Assembly: GCA_903905585.1 (NCBI GenBank)
Contig: CAIVHB010000038.1
Coordinates: forward strand, 1-36,626
Length of the DNA: 36,626 nucleotides
Source of the DNA: an uncultured Ferrovum sp.
GTDB taxonomy: Bacteria > Pseudomonadota > Gammaproteobacteria > Burkholderiales > Ferrovaceae
Direction: 5' to 3'
Shown: piece by piece, positions 15,503 to 23,599 of the stretch
How the letters are laid out: the number at the start of each line of letters is the position of its first letter
How positions within the stretch are numbered: position 1 is the first letter of the stretch
Position numbers and translations under genes: made by a program
Notes under the pieces: model-generated
Seen by the model: the letters and a program-made list of their open reading frames with translations, nothing else
Told to the model about the DNA's origin: nothing
Databases searched by the model: none

Positions 15503-16354
15503 ATGTCACATCAATTCAATAGTCTATTGGCGCGTATCACATTAGCCTTGTCAGGCATGATGTGGATCGCGAGTGCACAAGCAGGTGACCCTGAGGTTTG
15601 GTCGCGCATTCGCGCTAGCTTATTTCAAGACCGTCCTATTGTTGAGGCTTCAGGCGATTTCTTGCGTTTAGATGCCCCTAACCGTGCTGAAGATGCGGCG
15701 GTAGTTCCCATCTCAATTCATACTGGCATTCCTCAGACGGCGGGCAAATACGTTCAAAATACTTGGTTGATCATTGATCAGAACCCTTCTCCTATTGCTG
15801 CTAAGTTCGCTTTCACGCAAGCCAGCGGGCAGGCAGATATTGAAACCCGAGTTCGCGTCAACGAATACACCTTAATTCGTGCGGTTGCCGAGCTCAATGA
15901 TGGCAGTCTGCATATGGTCAGTAAATTTGTGAAGGCTTCGGGTGGCTGCTCGGCTCCCGCTGGCAAGGACCCTGCCGAGGCGCTAGCTTCTTTGGGGAAA
16001 ATGAAAGTACGGGTTGAGAGTGATGTCACACCCGGAAAGCCCACCTTGGCGCAACTTATGATTAGCCATCCGAATGATTCGGGCTTGGCTTTTGATCAAA
16101 TCAGCCGTAACTTTACGCCAGCGCATTTTGTGCGTGAGATTCACGTGACCTATGCCGGGAAAACAGTGATGACGGCCGAAGTAGATATCTCGATTAGTGA
16201 AAACCCCAATTTCCGGTTCTACTTTGTTCCAAATGGCACCGGAGAGTTGGCAGTGGAAGCCATTGATTCCCAGGACTTAAAGTTCAATACGGCGGTCAAA
16301 TTGGATTCTGGTAAGAACATTGCAGCATCGGTGAAGCCTGCTTCTGGCTCTTAA
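15503..16354 (+). CDS. Quinoprotein dehydrogenase-associated SoxYZ-like carrier
   Basis: This 283-aa exported protein has a signal peptide ending ASAQA near residue 27. A SoxY-like domain (about 30-160) carries a Gly-Gly-Cys motif, KASGGCSAPAGKD, with Cys149. A SoxZ-like domain follows (KVRVESD...MISHPNDSGLAFD...HFVREIHVTYAGK, about 165-280). In sulfur oxidisers SoxY carries the substrate on a C-terminal Cys. Fused SoxYZ proteins of this type instead accompany PQQ-dependent alcohol dehydrogenases, where their job is not settled. It lies 174 nt after the MBL gene; a weak promoter (TTGCCT, then TAGATA at 15384) may drive it. Cys149 is the likely covalent attachment point. Confidence 0.85.
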   Translation: MSHQFNSLLARITLALSGMMWIASAQAGDPEVWSRIRASLFQDRPIVEASGDFLRLDAPNRAEDAAVVPISIHTGIPQTAGKYVQNTWLIIDQNPSPIAAKFAFTQASGQADIETRVRVNEYTLIRAVAELNDGSLHMVSKFVKASGGCSAPAGKDPAEALASLGKMKVRVESDVTPGKPTLAQLMISHPNDSGLAFDQISRNFTPAHFVREIHVTYAGKTVMTAEVDISISENPNFRFYFVPNGTGELAVEAIDSQDLKFNTAVKLDSGKNIAASVKPASGS

Positions 16355-16466
16355 GCATAGGTGAAATGACTAGGTTGCAAGCCGGATTTACGCTTGCCAG
16401 TAGGCCTTGTAATCAGGCTGATTATTCAACCTGATTCACGGACCGATGTAAAAAACGACTTGGTTA

Positions 16467-16496
16467 TTGATTAATATAAGAATCTTCTTGTATAAT
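16467..16496 (+). promoter_or_regulatory. Sigma70-type promoter for rpsO
   Basis: TTGATT (16467-16472) and a perfect TATAAT (16491-16496) are separated by 18 nt. They lie about 87 nt upstream of the S15 start in an AT-rich gap. This is the best sigma70-like element in the region and fits a strong ribosomal-protein promoter. Confidence 0.75.
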
Positions 16497-16582
16497 CGTT
16501 GATTACCCAAGTGATTTTCACAAAGCAAAGACCTCAATTAAGAGGCCTCAAATTACAGATATAGACTGGAGCGTTGTTCGAT

Positions 16583-16852
16583 ATGGTTGCCACCGCCACA
16601 CAAAAGGCTGAGATTGTTTCCCAATTCCGTCGTTCACCCGCAGACACGGGTTCGACTGAAGTTCAGGTTGCTTTGCTGACCTCGCGCATCAATGAACTGA
16701 CTGATCACTTCAAAATACACGTGAAGGATCACCATTCCCGTCGTGGCCTGCTGCGTCTTGTCAGCCAGCGCCGCAGCTTGCTGGATTACCTTAAGCGCAA
16801 GAACATGAGCGGTTACCGCTCACTGATCGAGCGTCTTGGTCTGCGTAAGTAA
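16583..16852 (+). CDS. rpsO: 30S ribosomal protein S15
   Basis: S15 binds 16S rRNA early in small-subunit assembly. From ATG 16583 the product is exactly 89 aa, the family length. It shows the family motifs [52 protein letters not shown] and [16 protein letters not shown] at 16574 would add three residues and is too close to the GGAG site. It is preceded by a strong promoter and followed by a terminator, then pnp, the classic rpsO-pnp order. Confidence 0.98.
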   Translation: MVATATQKAEIVSQFRRSPADTGSTEVQVALLTSRINELTDHFKIHVKDHHSRRGLLRLVSQRRSLLDYLKRKNMSGYRSLIERLGLRK

Positions 16853-16864
16853 TCTGGTTAAATG

Positions 16865-16889
16865 GGGGCGGCTCACACCGCCCCTTTTT
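16865..16889 (+). terminator. Rho-independent terminator after rpsO
   Basis: A 7-bp GC stem (GGGGCGG / CCGCCCC) with a 6-nt loop is followed by five T residues, 13 nt after the rpsO stop. Read-through into pnp is likely at some level, as in other rpsO-pnp operons. Confidence 0.9.
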
Positions 16890-16901
16890 GCATTGTTAAG
16901 C

Positions 16902-16959
16902 GCGGCTTTGCCGCATCCCCGGTTAATTTCAAAAACCTACCATGCTTCTTTGCAGAAGC
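16902..16959 (+). promoter_or_regulatory. Structured pnp leader (two hairpins)
   Basis: Two compact perfect hairpins lie in the rpsO-pnp gap: GCGGC-TTT-GCCGC (16902-16914) and GCTTCT-TTGC-AGAAGC (16944-16959). In Escherichia coli the pnp leader is cleaved by RNase III and controlled by PNPase itself. These structures are reasonable candidates for a similar function, by position only. Confidence 0.5.
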
Positions 16960-17012
16960 AGACAAACATATAAGTTCTGGGTTGGCCGGTTCATCGTCTA
17001 AAAGGATATTCC

Positions 17013-19142
17013 ATGCAAGCAATTCGTAAATCGATTCCCTTCGGTCGCCACACACTTACACTTGAAGCGGGTGAAATTGCGCGTCAGGCCGACGGCGCAG
17101 TAATGGTTTCACTGGGTGATACCGTAGTGCTCGTGACCTGTGTGGCGCAGAAATCGAGTAAGCCCGGTCAAGACTTCTTCCCCTTGACTGTAGATTATCA
17201 AGAACGCTTCTATGCAGGCGGCCGTATCCCTGGCGGCTTCTTCAAACGTGAAGGTCGCCCCACTGAAAAAGAAACGCTGACTTCCCGATTAATCGATCGT
17301 CCTTTACGTCCCCTATTTCCCGAAGGTTTTTACAACGAAGTACAGATCGTTGCGACGGTGATGTCCGTGGATCCGGAAATTGATCCCGATATCCCAGCCG
17401 TGATTGGCGCAAGCGCCGCAGTCATGTTAGCGGGTGTGCCTTTTAATGGTCCTATTGGTTGTGCTCGTGTGGGTTATGCCGATGGCCAGTTCATCTTGAA
17501 TCCTTCTGCTACCGAGCAAAAAACTTCCATGTTGGACTTGGTGGTTGCAGGGACTTCTCATGCAGTATTGATGGTGGAATCTGAAGCACAAGAGTTATCA
17601 GAAGAAGTGATGTTGGGTGCTGTGGTGCATGGCCATCAAGCGATGCAACCCGTGATCGAGATGATTATCCAATTGGCAGAAGAAGCCGGTAAAGAAGAGT
17701 GGAATTGGCAACCCGCAGCACGTGATGAAGCACTGATTGCCAAACTCTATGCCCTGTGCGAAGAGCCTCTCAAGCAAGCTTATAAAATTCGTCAGAAGCA
17801 AGCGCGTTCCACTCGCATCAGCGAAATCGCTTCAGAGATGAAGAAAGAACTGATCGCTGCTGATGCCTCCCCTGATCATGTGAATCATGTGAAGAGCTTG
17901 TTTAGTGAACTCGAGGCACGCATTGTGCGTACCCAGATCCTGGACGGCGAACCCCGTATCGACGGTCGTGATACCCGTACCGTGCGTCCGATCAGTATTC
18001 GTACTGGTGTTTTACCTCGTACCCACGGTTCTGCTCTATTTACGCGCGGTGAAACACAGGCGCTCGTGATCGCTACTTTAGGAACAGGCCGCGATGAGCA
18101 GATTATTGATGCACTTCAAGGCGAGTACAAAGAACGCTTTATGTTGCATTACAACTTCCCTCCCTATTCAACGGGTGAAACCGGTCGTGTTGGTAGCCCC
18201 AAGCGTCGCGAAATTGGCCATGGCCGTCTTGCCAAGCGCTCGCTCGTTGCAATGTTGCCTAGCCAAGAAGAATTTGGTTATACCATTCGTGTGGTATCTG
18301 AGATTACCGAATCCAATGGTTCTAGTTCGATGGCTTCTGTCTGCGGCGGTTCACTGGCGATGATGGATGCAGGTGTGCCCCTGAAAAAGCACACGGCTGG
18401 CGTGGCGATGGGCCTGATTAAAGACGGTAATCGCTTTGCTGTGTTAACGGATATCTTGGGTGATGAAGATCATCTCGGCGATATGGATTTTAAGGTTGCC
18501 GGAACGGTTGATGGTGTGACTGCTTTGCAGATGGACATCAAGATTGAAGGGATTACCGAAGAGATCATGCGCGTAGCCCTGGGTCAAGCAAAAGAAGGTC
18601 GCCAACATATCCTGGGTATTATGCACACGGCAATGGGGGGGGCTCGCCAAGAACTTTCAAGTTTTGCGCCCCGCATTATCACCATCAAGATCAATCCCGA
18701 GAAAATCCGTGATGTGATTGGCAAAGGGGGTGCGGTGATTCGTGCGTTGACCGAAGAAACTGGCACTACCATTGATATTACCGATGATGGCACCGTCAAT
18801 ATTGCATGCTTGAGTGTGGAGGCAGGTGAAGCTGCACGCGCTCGGATTGAGGCGATTACTGCCGATGTAGAAGTAGGTAAAATTTACGAAGGCACTGTTC
18901 TGAAGCTCCTAGATTTTGGTGCCATTGTAAGCGTTTTACCTGGTCGTGATGGTTTGCTGCACATTTCGCAAATTGCCAATGAGCGTGTGAATCAAGTGGG
19001 AGACTATTTGAAAGAAGGCCAACAAGTGCGCGTTAAAGTACTTGAGGCTGACGACAAAGGTCGTTTGCGCTTATCGATGAAGGCTTTGTTGGATCCGGTT
19101 GAGCCGGCCCCCGAAGCTGCCCCTGCTCCAGCAGCAGAGTAA
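17013..19142 (+). CDS. pnp: Polyribonucleotide nucleotidyltransferase (PNPase)
   Basis: PNPase is the 3'-5' phosphorolytic exoribonuclease of RNA decay. The 709-aa product is full length. It has two RNase PH domains (N-terminal about 10-145, [20 protein letters not shown] and [12 protein letters not shown]; second about 325-540, [23 protein letters not shown] split across the block, [16 protein letters not shown]). A KH domain follows ([20 protein letters not shown], about 565-600). The C-terminal S1 domain ([19 protein letters not shown]) ends [15 protein letters not shown] lies upstream of ATG 17013. It follows rpsO on the same strand and ends at a bidirectional terminator. Confidence 0.98.
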   Translation: MQAIRKSIPFGRHTLTLEAGEIARQADGAVMVSLGDTVVLVTCVAQKSSKPGQDFFPLTVDYQERFYAGGRIPGGFFKREGRPTEKETLTSRLIDRPLRPLFPEGFYNEVQIVATVMSVDPEIDPDIPAVIGASAAVMLAGVPFNGPIGCARVGYADGQFILNPSATEQKTSMLDLVVAGTSHAVLMVESEAQELSEEVMLGAVVHGHQAMQPVIEMIIQLAEEAGKEEWNWQPAARDEALIAKLYALCEEPLKQAYKIRQKQARSTRISEIASEMKKELIAADASPDHVNHVKSLFSELEARIVRTQILDGEPRIDGRDTRTVRPISIRTGVLPRTHGSALFTRGETQALVIATLGTGRDEQIIDALQGEYKERFMLHYNFPPYSTGETGRVGSPKRREIGHGRLAKRSLVAMLPSQEEFGYTIRVVSEITESNGSSSMASVCGGSLAMMDAGVPLKKHTAGVAMGLIKDGNRFAVLTDILGDEDHLGDMDFKVAGTVDGVTALQMDIKIEGITEEIMRVALGQAKEGRQHILGIMHTAMGGARQELSSFAPRIITIKINPEKIRDVIGKGGAVIRALTEETGTTIDITDDGTVNIACLSVEAGEAARARIEAITADVEVGKIYEGTVLKLLDFGAIVSVLPGRDGLLHISQIANERVNQVGDYLKEGQQVRVKVLEADDKGRLRLSMKALLDPVEPAPEAAPAPAAE

Positions 19143-19143
19143 T

Positions 19144-19176
19144 AAAAAAGCCCGCAATACAATGCGGGCTTTTTTT
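19144..19176. terminator. Bidirectional terminator between pnp and dksA
   Basis: A 7-bp stem GCCCGCA / TGCGGGC with a 6-nt loop is flanked by A-run on the left and T-run on the right. It can therefore end transcription of both pnp (plus) and dksA (minus). It touches the dksA stop codon. Confidence 0.9.
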
Positions 19177-19597
19177 ATTTTGCGACTTGGCGCTCGCGTA
19201 ACTCTTCGAGCGTTTTGCAATCAATACATTTGCTGGCGGTGGGACGAGCCTGCAAGCGCTGTAAACCAATCTCAACTCCGCAGGCTTCGCAGTAGCCATA
19301 GTCACCGGCTTCGATCTTAGCAATCGTCTCATCAATCTTCTTGATGAGCTTGCGTTCACGGTCACGATTGCGCAGTTCCAGAGCCATATCCGACTCTTGG
19401 CTGGCCCGATCATTGGGGTCAGCAAAAACCGTGGCCTCATCCTGCATCGTGTGGACTGTGCGATCAATATCCTGACTTAATTCGCCTTTCCAATCATCGA
19501 GCAGCTTACGAAAATGTGCGAGTTGCTTCGCACTCATGTATTCCTCGCCCTTCTTTGGGACGTATGCATCAAATTGCTTGAGCTTTTGAGCTGCCAT
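19175..19597 (-). CDS. dksA: RNA polymerase-binding transcription factor DksA
   Basis: DksA binds the RNA polymerase secondary channel and works with ppGpp in the stringent response. From ATG 19597 the product is 140 aa. It has a coiled-coil core (about 25-100) whose tip carries the Asp-rich segment FADPNDRASQESD. The zinc finger C-x2-C-x17-C-x2-C is present as CEACGVEIG...SKCIDC. An upstream ATG at 19660 would add 21 hydrophobic residues (MLKSDAIVFVFPVSFLEKCY) atypical for DksA; the shorter form has AGAGAAG about 10 nt upstream. It is convergent with pnp. Confidence 0.95.
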   Translation of the reverse strand: MAAQKLKQFDAYVPKKGEEYMSAKQLAHFRKLLDDWKGELSQDIDRTVHTMQDEATVFADPNDRASQESDMALELRNRDRERKLIKKIDETIAKIEAGDYGYCEACGVEIGLQRLQARPTASKCIDCKTLEELRERQVAK

Positions 19598-19689
19598 GGA
19601 GTAACACTTCTCTAAAAACGATACAGGGAAAACAAATACTATAGCATCTGATTTTAGCACGCTTGTGACCCTCTGCTAGACTGCTTTCT

Positions 19690-21150
19690 ATGTCTGTTCA
19701 ACTATCCCTTCGAGATCTCACTTTGCGCTATTCCACCGTGTACTTAGCACTGGTGGTCATGACAGCTATATTGGGCAGTGGGGCGGTGTGGTTATGGCAG
19801 GAAGCATCGAGTGAGTCTTTGCGTGTAAATGGGATGGTTCAGGTAGTCGAAACGATGCGCGGTAATTTATATCGCCAAATGAAGGAGCTATTTGATACCA
19901 CATTTCTAGATGATCCCAAGGCTCAAACGCAGTACATTTTGTATAGCGGCTTCATTCAAGATGATTTGCAGCGATTGGCCGAACGGGCGCAGGGGCCAGA
20001 GGAGCAAGCTGCGGTTAAGGAATTGAAGCGAACCTATCATGAGATTCACAGCCGCACTGAGGCGATTGTTTTTGGCCCCATTCCTCCAGAGGGGAGGGTG
20101 CTGCAACGCATTTTTGATACAGACCTTGAGGCAGGTGGCTTGCAAGCTTACGAGGCAGCGTTTAGGCAGGTAGATCAGTTATTCCTCCTTCAACAGGAGC
20201 GACTGCAAAGAAAACTTTCTCGGTTGGCCTATTACACGCCTTTGCTTCTTGTGATTCCAATGTTTGCGGCCTGTGCGCTTCTGGTGCTCACCCGTCGCTT
20301 TCTTAAACAAGACGTGGTGCGCCCTTTTTCTGAACTGCAAAAAGGAACCCGAGTGATTGCAGGAGGGGATCTGGGGCATCGACTCAATGTGGAAGGGGCG
20401 ACTGAGCTGATGGCGCTCTCTCAGGCTATTAATCAGATGGCAGAAGAGTTACAGCTCAGTCGAGCGGCGTTATTAAAAACAGAGCGTCAAGCTACTCTGG
20501 GTGCCTTGGTGCCTGTGGTGGCGCATAACATTCGTAATCCTCTTGCCAGCATTCGCGCAACGGCGCAGGTGTTGGATGATGAGGGTTTGCACCCCGATAT
20601 TCGCGAAGGTCTGCAAGGTATCATCGCAAGCGCAGACAGGCTTGAGCGCTGGACAGCATCGCTTCTTTCGTACCTGCATCCTCTTGAAGCGCGATGGAGT
20701 GAGGCCAACTTAGCAGAAGTGATAGAGGGGTTACTTGATTTGGTTCAGCACCCGTTTAACGTTCGTGGCGTCACACTTCAGCGCGACATTCCGAATCAAA
20801 AAATCATGGCACGATTCGATCAGGATTTGCTGGAGCAAGCCCTGCATGGATTGATTGTCAACGCACTCGAAGCAACACCAGATGGCGGCGAAGTGATCGT
20901 GACTTTGTCTCAAAAGGACCAGCGACTTGAGGTTTCGATCTTTGATCAAGGCTTAGGTTTGCAATGGACAGTTTCATCATCAGGTGTGCCGCGTGATCCG
21001 GTTGTCCCCGGGCGCACAACCAAACGGACAGGAACGGGTCTTGGTATTCCATTTGCGCTGAAGGTGAGTGAGGTGCACGATGGGGGTCTTCGTTATGTCT
21101 CTCGGCTCGAGGGAGGCACTCAAGCTTTGTTTTGGATTCCGCTCAGATGA
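19690..21150 (+). CDS. Membrane sensor histidine kinase
   Basis: This 486-aa sensor kinase is paired with the sigma54 activator downstream. TM1 is at about residues 17-37, followed by a roughly 135-residue periplasmic helical sensor region rich in Leu/Glu. TM2 is at about 180-200 (YYTPLLLVIPMFAACALLVL) and a HAMP linker at about 202-255. The HisKA box VVAHNIRNPLASIRA contains phosphoacceptor His279. The ATPase domain has N-box NALEATPDGG (Asn391), G1 FDQGLGL and G2 GTGLGIPFALKV. The H-box reads HNIRNPL instead of the commoner HEIRNPL. Its TGA overlaps the regulator start by 4 nt (ATGA). The sensed signal cannot be told from sequence. Confidence 0.92.
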   Translation: MSVQLSLRDLTLRYSTVYLALVVMTAILGSGAVWLWQEASSESLRVNGMVQVVETMRGNLYRQMKELFDTTFLDDPKAQTQYILYSGFIQDDLQRLAERAQGPEEQAAVKELKRTYHEIHSRTEAIVFGPIPPEGRVLQRIFDTDLEAGGLQAYEAAFRQVDQLFLLQQERLQRKLSRLAYYTPLLLVIPMFAACALLVLTRRFLKQDVVRPFSELQKGTRVIAGGDLGHRLNVEGATELMALSQAINQMAEELQLSRAALLKTERQATLGALVPVVAHNIRNPLASIRATAQVLDDEGLHPDIREGLQGIIASADRLERWTASLLSYLHPLEARWSEANLAEVIEGLLDLVQHPFNVRGVTLQRDIPNQKIMARFDQDLLEQALHGLIVNALEATPDGGEVIVTLSQKDQRLEVSIFDQGLGLQWTVSSSGVPRDPVVPGRTTKRTGTGLGIPFALKVSEVHDGGLRYVSRLEGGTQALFWIPLR

Positions 21151-22625
21151 ATGCTGCCAGCAGTTTTTCTAGTCAAGGCGCGCTGATTCCTACGCGCCAA
21201 GTGCTGTTGATCGAGGATGAGGCCTTATTTGCCCGCTCTGTGGGGCGGCGGTTGGAAAAGGCTGGGTTTGCGGTTGGGCATGCCTCCTCTCTTCGAGAAG
21301 GATTGGATCTTGCCGCTGTGATGCAGCCCGATTTAATTTTATTAGATCTGCGTTTACCCGATGGAGATGGTCTCTCTGTTCTTCCCCAGATATCGCGTGA
21401 CCGCGAGGGGGCTCCCGTTCCTGTGATTGTGCTCACCGCTTTTGGTGAAGTAGAAGATGCGGTGAGTGCGATGAAACAAGGCGCTGCTGACTATCTTAAG
21501 AAACCTATCGATCTCGATGAGTTGCTGTTAGTGGTTGAAGGTGCGCTGACCAGTGCGGGCCTTAGAGATCGTTTGGATTTTTCGCGTGAGCGCGATAGCC
21601 GTGTATCTGAGGGAGTGGCGCTGATTGGGGAAAGTAGCGCTATTCTCGAACTCAAACAGCGTATTCAACACATTGCGCAGCTATCGAATCCTGGAGTCAC
21701 GCCGCCTTCAGTGTTGATTCAAGGTGAGACTGGGGCAGGGAAGGATGTGGTTGCTCGACTCTTACATCAAGTGAGTACCAATGGGGCAGCACCTTTTGTG
21801 CATGTAGACTGCGCCGCACTTCCACGTGATTTGATCGAGGCAGAACTATTTGGTCATGAGAAAGGCGCTTTTACGGGTGCTGCGCGTGCGCGGGTTGGTC
21901 TGATCGAAGCCGCCGAAGAGGGCACATTGTTTCTCGATGAAATTGGAGAGCTTCCGCTTGATTTACAGGGCAAGCTGTTGGCGGTCATCGAACGCCGAAA
22001 GGTGAGGCGTGTGGGTTCAGTGCGTGAACGCCCTGTTGCGGCTCGTTTTATCTCTGCCAGCAATCGTAACCTGCTTAAAATGAGCGATGAGGGTAGCTTC
22101 CGGCCAGATTTGTACTATCGCTTGAATGTCTTATCGATCACCTTGCCGCCACTGCGTGAAAGGGGGGACGACGTAATGCTTCTTGCACAACACTATGCTT
22201 GCGTCACCGCGCGGCGCTATGGTTTATCCGTCCCTGTTTTTACTCCTGATGCAGTCCGCGCGATGCAGCATTATGTTTGGCCCGGCAATGTAAGAGAACT
22301 CAGAAACCTCATTGAGCGCGCCGTGTTGTTGTCAGAAGGACAGATGATTCCAGCGGAGGCCTTGGGCTTATCGGATGTGACCGGATCAAACCGGTTAGAA
22401 CACCGTCCTGATTCTGCTCATACGCCTTCCGCTCTGGATGAGATGACGCTGGCCGATGCCGAGTGTTGGTTAATTCAACATGCTCTAGAAACGGCTAAAG
22501 GCAATATTTCCGAAGCGGCACGTAAGCTTGGAGTGACCCGCATGACCTTGCGTTATCGCATGCAAAAATATCGAATCATGAGCGATTTAATGACGGAACA
22601 GGATGAAGAGCCCCTGAACGAATAA
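21147..22625 (+). CDS. NtrC-family sigma54-dependent response regulator
   Basis: This 492-aa three-domain activator starts with a receiver domain (about 17-130) with acidic pair ED in LLIEDEALFA, phosphoacceptor Asp67 in LILLDLRLPDG and Lys in DYLKKPIDLDEL. The sigma54 AAA+ domain (about 155-400) has Walker A GETGAGKD, the sigma54-contacting loop GAFTGA, Walker B LFLDEIGELPLDLQG and the C-terminal WPGNVRELRNLIERAVLL. A Fis-type helix-turn-helix closes the protein (NISEAARKLGVTRMTLRYRM). The intact GAFTGA means it should activate sigma54 promoters, and one lies 16 nt downstream of its stop codon. ATG 21147 overlaps the kinase stop; an in-frame upstream ORF extension is only shadow. Confidence 0.95.
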   Translation: MNAASSFSSQGALIPTRQVLLIEDEALFARSVGRRLEKAGFAVGHASSLREGLDLAAVMQPDLILLDLRLPDGDGLSVLPQISRDREGAPVPVIVLTAFGEVEDAVSAMKQGAADYLKKPIDLDELLLVVEGALTSAGLRDRLDFSRERDSRVSEGVALIGESSAILELKQRIQHIAQLSNPGVTPPSVLIQGETGAGKDVVARLLHQVSTNGAAPFVHVDCAALPRDLIEAELFGHEKGAFTGAARARVGLIEAAEEGTLFLDEIGELPLDLQGKLLAVIERRKVRRVGSVRERPVAARFISASNRNLLKMSDEGSFRPDLYYRLNVLSITLPPLRERGDDVMLLAQHYACVTARRYGLSVPVFTPDAVRAMQHYVWPGNVRELRNLIERAVLLSEGQMIPAEALGLSDVTGSNRLEHRPDSAHTPSALDEMTLADAECWLIQHALETAKGNISEAARKLGVTRMTLRYRMQKYRIMSDLMTEQDEEPLNE

Positions 22626-22640
22626 GCTGCGTAAAAAAAG

Positions 22641-22657
22641 TTGGCAGGTATTTTGCA
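22641..22657 (+). promoter_or_regulatory. Sigma54 (-24/-12) promoter
   Basis: TTGGCAGGTATTTTGCA matches the consensus YTGGCACGRNNNTTGCW at all key positions (the invariant GG and GC have correct 10-nt spacing) with two mismatches elsewhere. It lies 16 nt after the stop of an NtrC-family activator. The expected transcription start is near 22668. No plus-strand gene follows before a terminator at 22720-22750. Confidence 0.82.
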
Positions 22658-22667
22658 TAGGTATAAG

Positions 22668-22750
22668 TGGGGGTTAATCCGAGAGGATATTGCCCTCCTC
22701 CTATTGTGAAGTCCTTTGGCCGGGTTGCGTTGATCGTAGCCCGGTTTTTT
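22668..22750 (+). ncRNA. Candidate sigma54-dependent small RNA
   Basis: The stretch is bounded by a near-consensus sigma54 promoter (start predicted near 22668) and a Rho-independent terminator ending near 22750, giving an RNA of about 83 nt with no credible ORF. Inside it, CCCTCCTCC (22693-22701) is complementary to strong Shine-Dalgarno sequences and can partly pair with the upstream GAGAGG (22681-22686). It lies directly downstream of a sigma54 activator gene, recalling CbrB-controlled CrcZ in Pseudomonas, although the sequence is not CrcZ-like (no A-rich CA repeats). The promoter and terminator are seen; the RNA and its targets are inferred. Confidence 0.65.
22720..22750 (+). terminator. 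Rho-independent terminator of the candidate sRNA
   Basis: Stem CCGGG (22720-22724) pairs with CCCGG (22740-22744) around a 15-nt loop and is followed by six T residues. It is about 95 nt past the regulator stop codon, so it can end both read-through from the regulator and the sigma54 transcript. Confidence 0.8.
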
Positions 22751-22859
22751 CATTTTTAAATCAATGGCTTGATTTTTTTATCATTGGGATGCAGGTAAAA
22801 GAGCAAGACTGAGCAACACAGAGAAAGATTATTGTGGAGCAGCAAATTAACCAGTGCTG

Positions 22860-22920
22860 CGGGGTTCAGGGTGGTTCATTTGATGCATGGGTGGTTGATA
22901 TGAACCAACTTACTACCCCG
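22860..22920. repeat. Long imperfect hairpin at the end of slmA
   Basis: CGGGGT (22860-22865) pairs with ACCCCG (22915-22920), and inside it TGGTTCAT (22872-22879) pairs with ATGAACCA (22900-22907). The structure overlaps the slmA stop codon. It lacks a T-run, so it may protect the 3' end of the slmA mRNA or act as a weak terminator. Confidence 0.55.
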
Positions 22921-23506
22921 ATTGTTGGATTCCTGCCTCGATGGCGTGCCACTGCGTATTCCATTGGGCTACAGGATCACGCTTAAAGCCGCTGCGCACA
23001 AATTGCCGCCAACGCCCTTCCACCCAAGCCAGCAGCAAGCTGGCGCTTGCTGCGGTGTCATGGGAAGCAGGAAGATCAGACGCTGTCATTGCCAAACGCA
23101 AGCTTTGTCTGAAAGTGGTCTCAATGCGATCTAAAATCTGATTGACGCGCACTCTTAGCCGCTCGTGTTCGTGCACTAATGCATCCCCCGTCAGCACGCG
23201 GGTCATCCCGCGATTGCGTTGGGCAAAGGCCAAAAGTAATTGCAAGGTGGCCGAAATCTGCGCCAAACCGTTGGCGTCTTGCTGGGTAATTAAATTAATA
23301 CGGGTGAACAGCGTTTCTTCAATAAAGGCCAGCAGGCCTTCAAACATCTGGGCTTTACTGGCGAAATGACGATACAGTGCGGCTTCGGAAACGCCAATAC
23401 GCGCCGCTAAGGCTGCAGTCGTAATCTTCTCTCCCTCTGGGGATTCCAACATTTCTGCCAAAGCCTGCAAAATTTGCTCTCGCCGTTCGCCTTGCTTTCC
23501 GCCCAT
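22913..23506 (-). CDS. slmA: SlmA-like nucleoid occlusion factor (TetR family)
   Basis: SlmA binds chromosomal sites and blocks FtsZ assembly over the nucleoid. The 197-aa product has a TetR-type helix-turn-helix at about residues 8-55 (ILQALAEMLE...ITTAALAARIGVSEAALYRHFASKAQMF). SlmA-specific segments follow: FIEETLFTRINLI, QRNRGMTRVLTGDALVHEHERLRVRVNQI and a C-terminal WVEGRWRQFVRSGFKRDP. These match Escherichia coli SlmA block by block, unlike generic TetR proteins. ATG 23506 is preceded by TAAGGGG. It is divergent from yebC and has no TCS-like link to the upstream two-component genes. Confidence 0.88.
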   Translation of the reverse strand: MGGKQGERREQILQALAEMLESPEGEKITTAALAARIGVSEAALYRHFASKAQMFEGLLAFIEETLFTRINLITQQDANGLAQISATLQLLLAFAQRNRGMTRVLTGDALVHEHERLRVRVNQILDRIETTFRQSLRLAMTASDLPASHDTAASASLLLAWVEGRWRQFVRSGFKRDPVAQWNTQWHAIEAGIQQSG

Positions 23507-23599
23507 GCGCCCCCCTTACATCATCCATCGTGAGTTTTAATTCGCTTTGCGCAGGATGGTAACATCGTACTTTGAATGTTGGGTGAACAAGAGGGTGGT

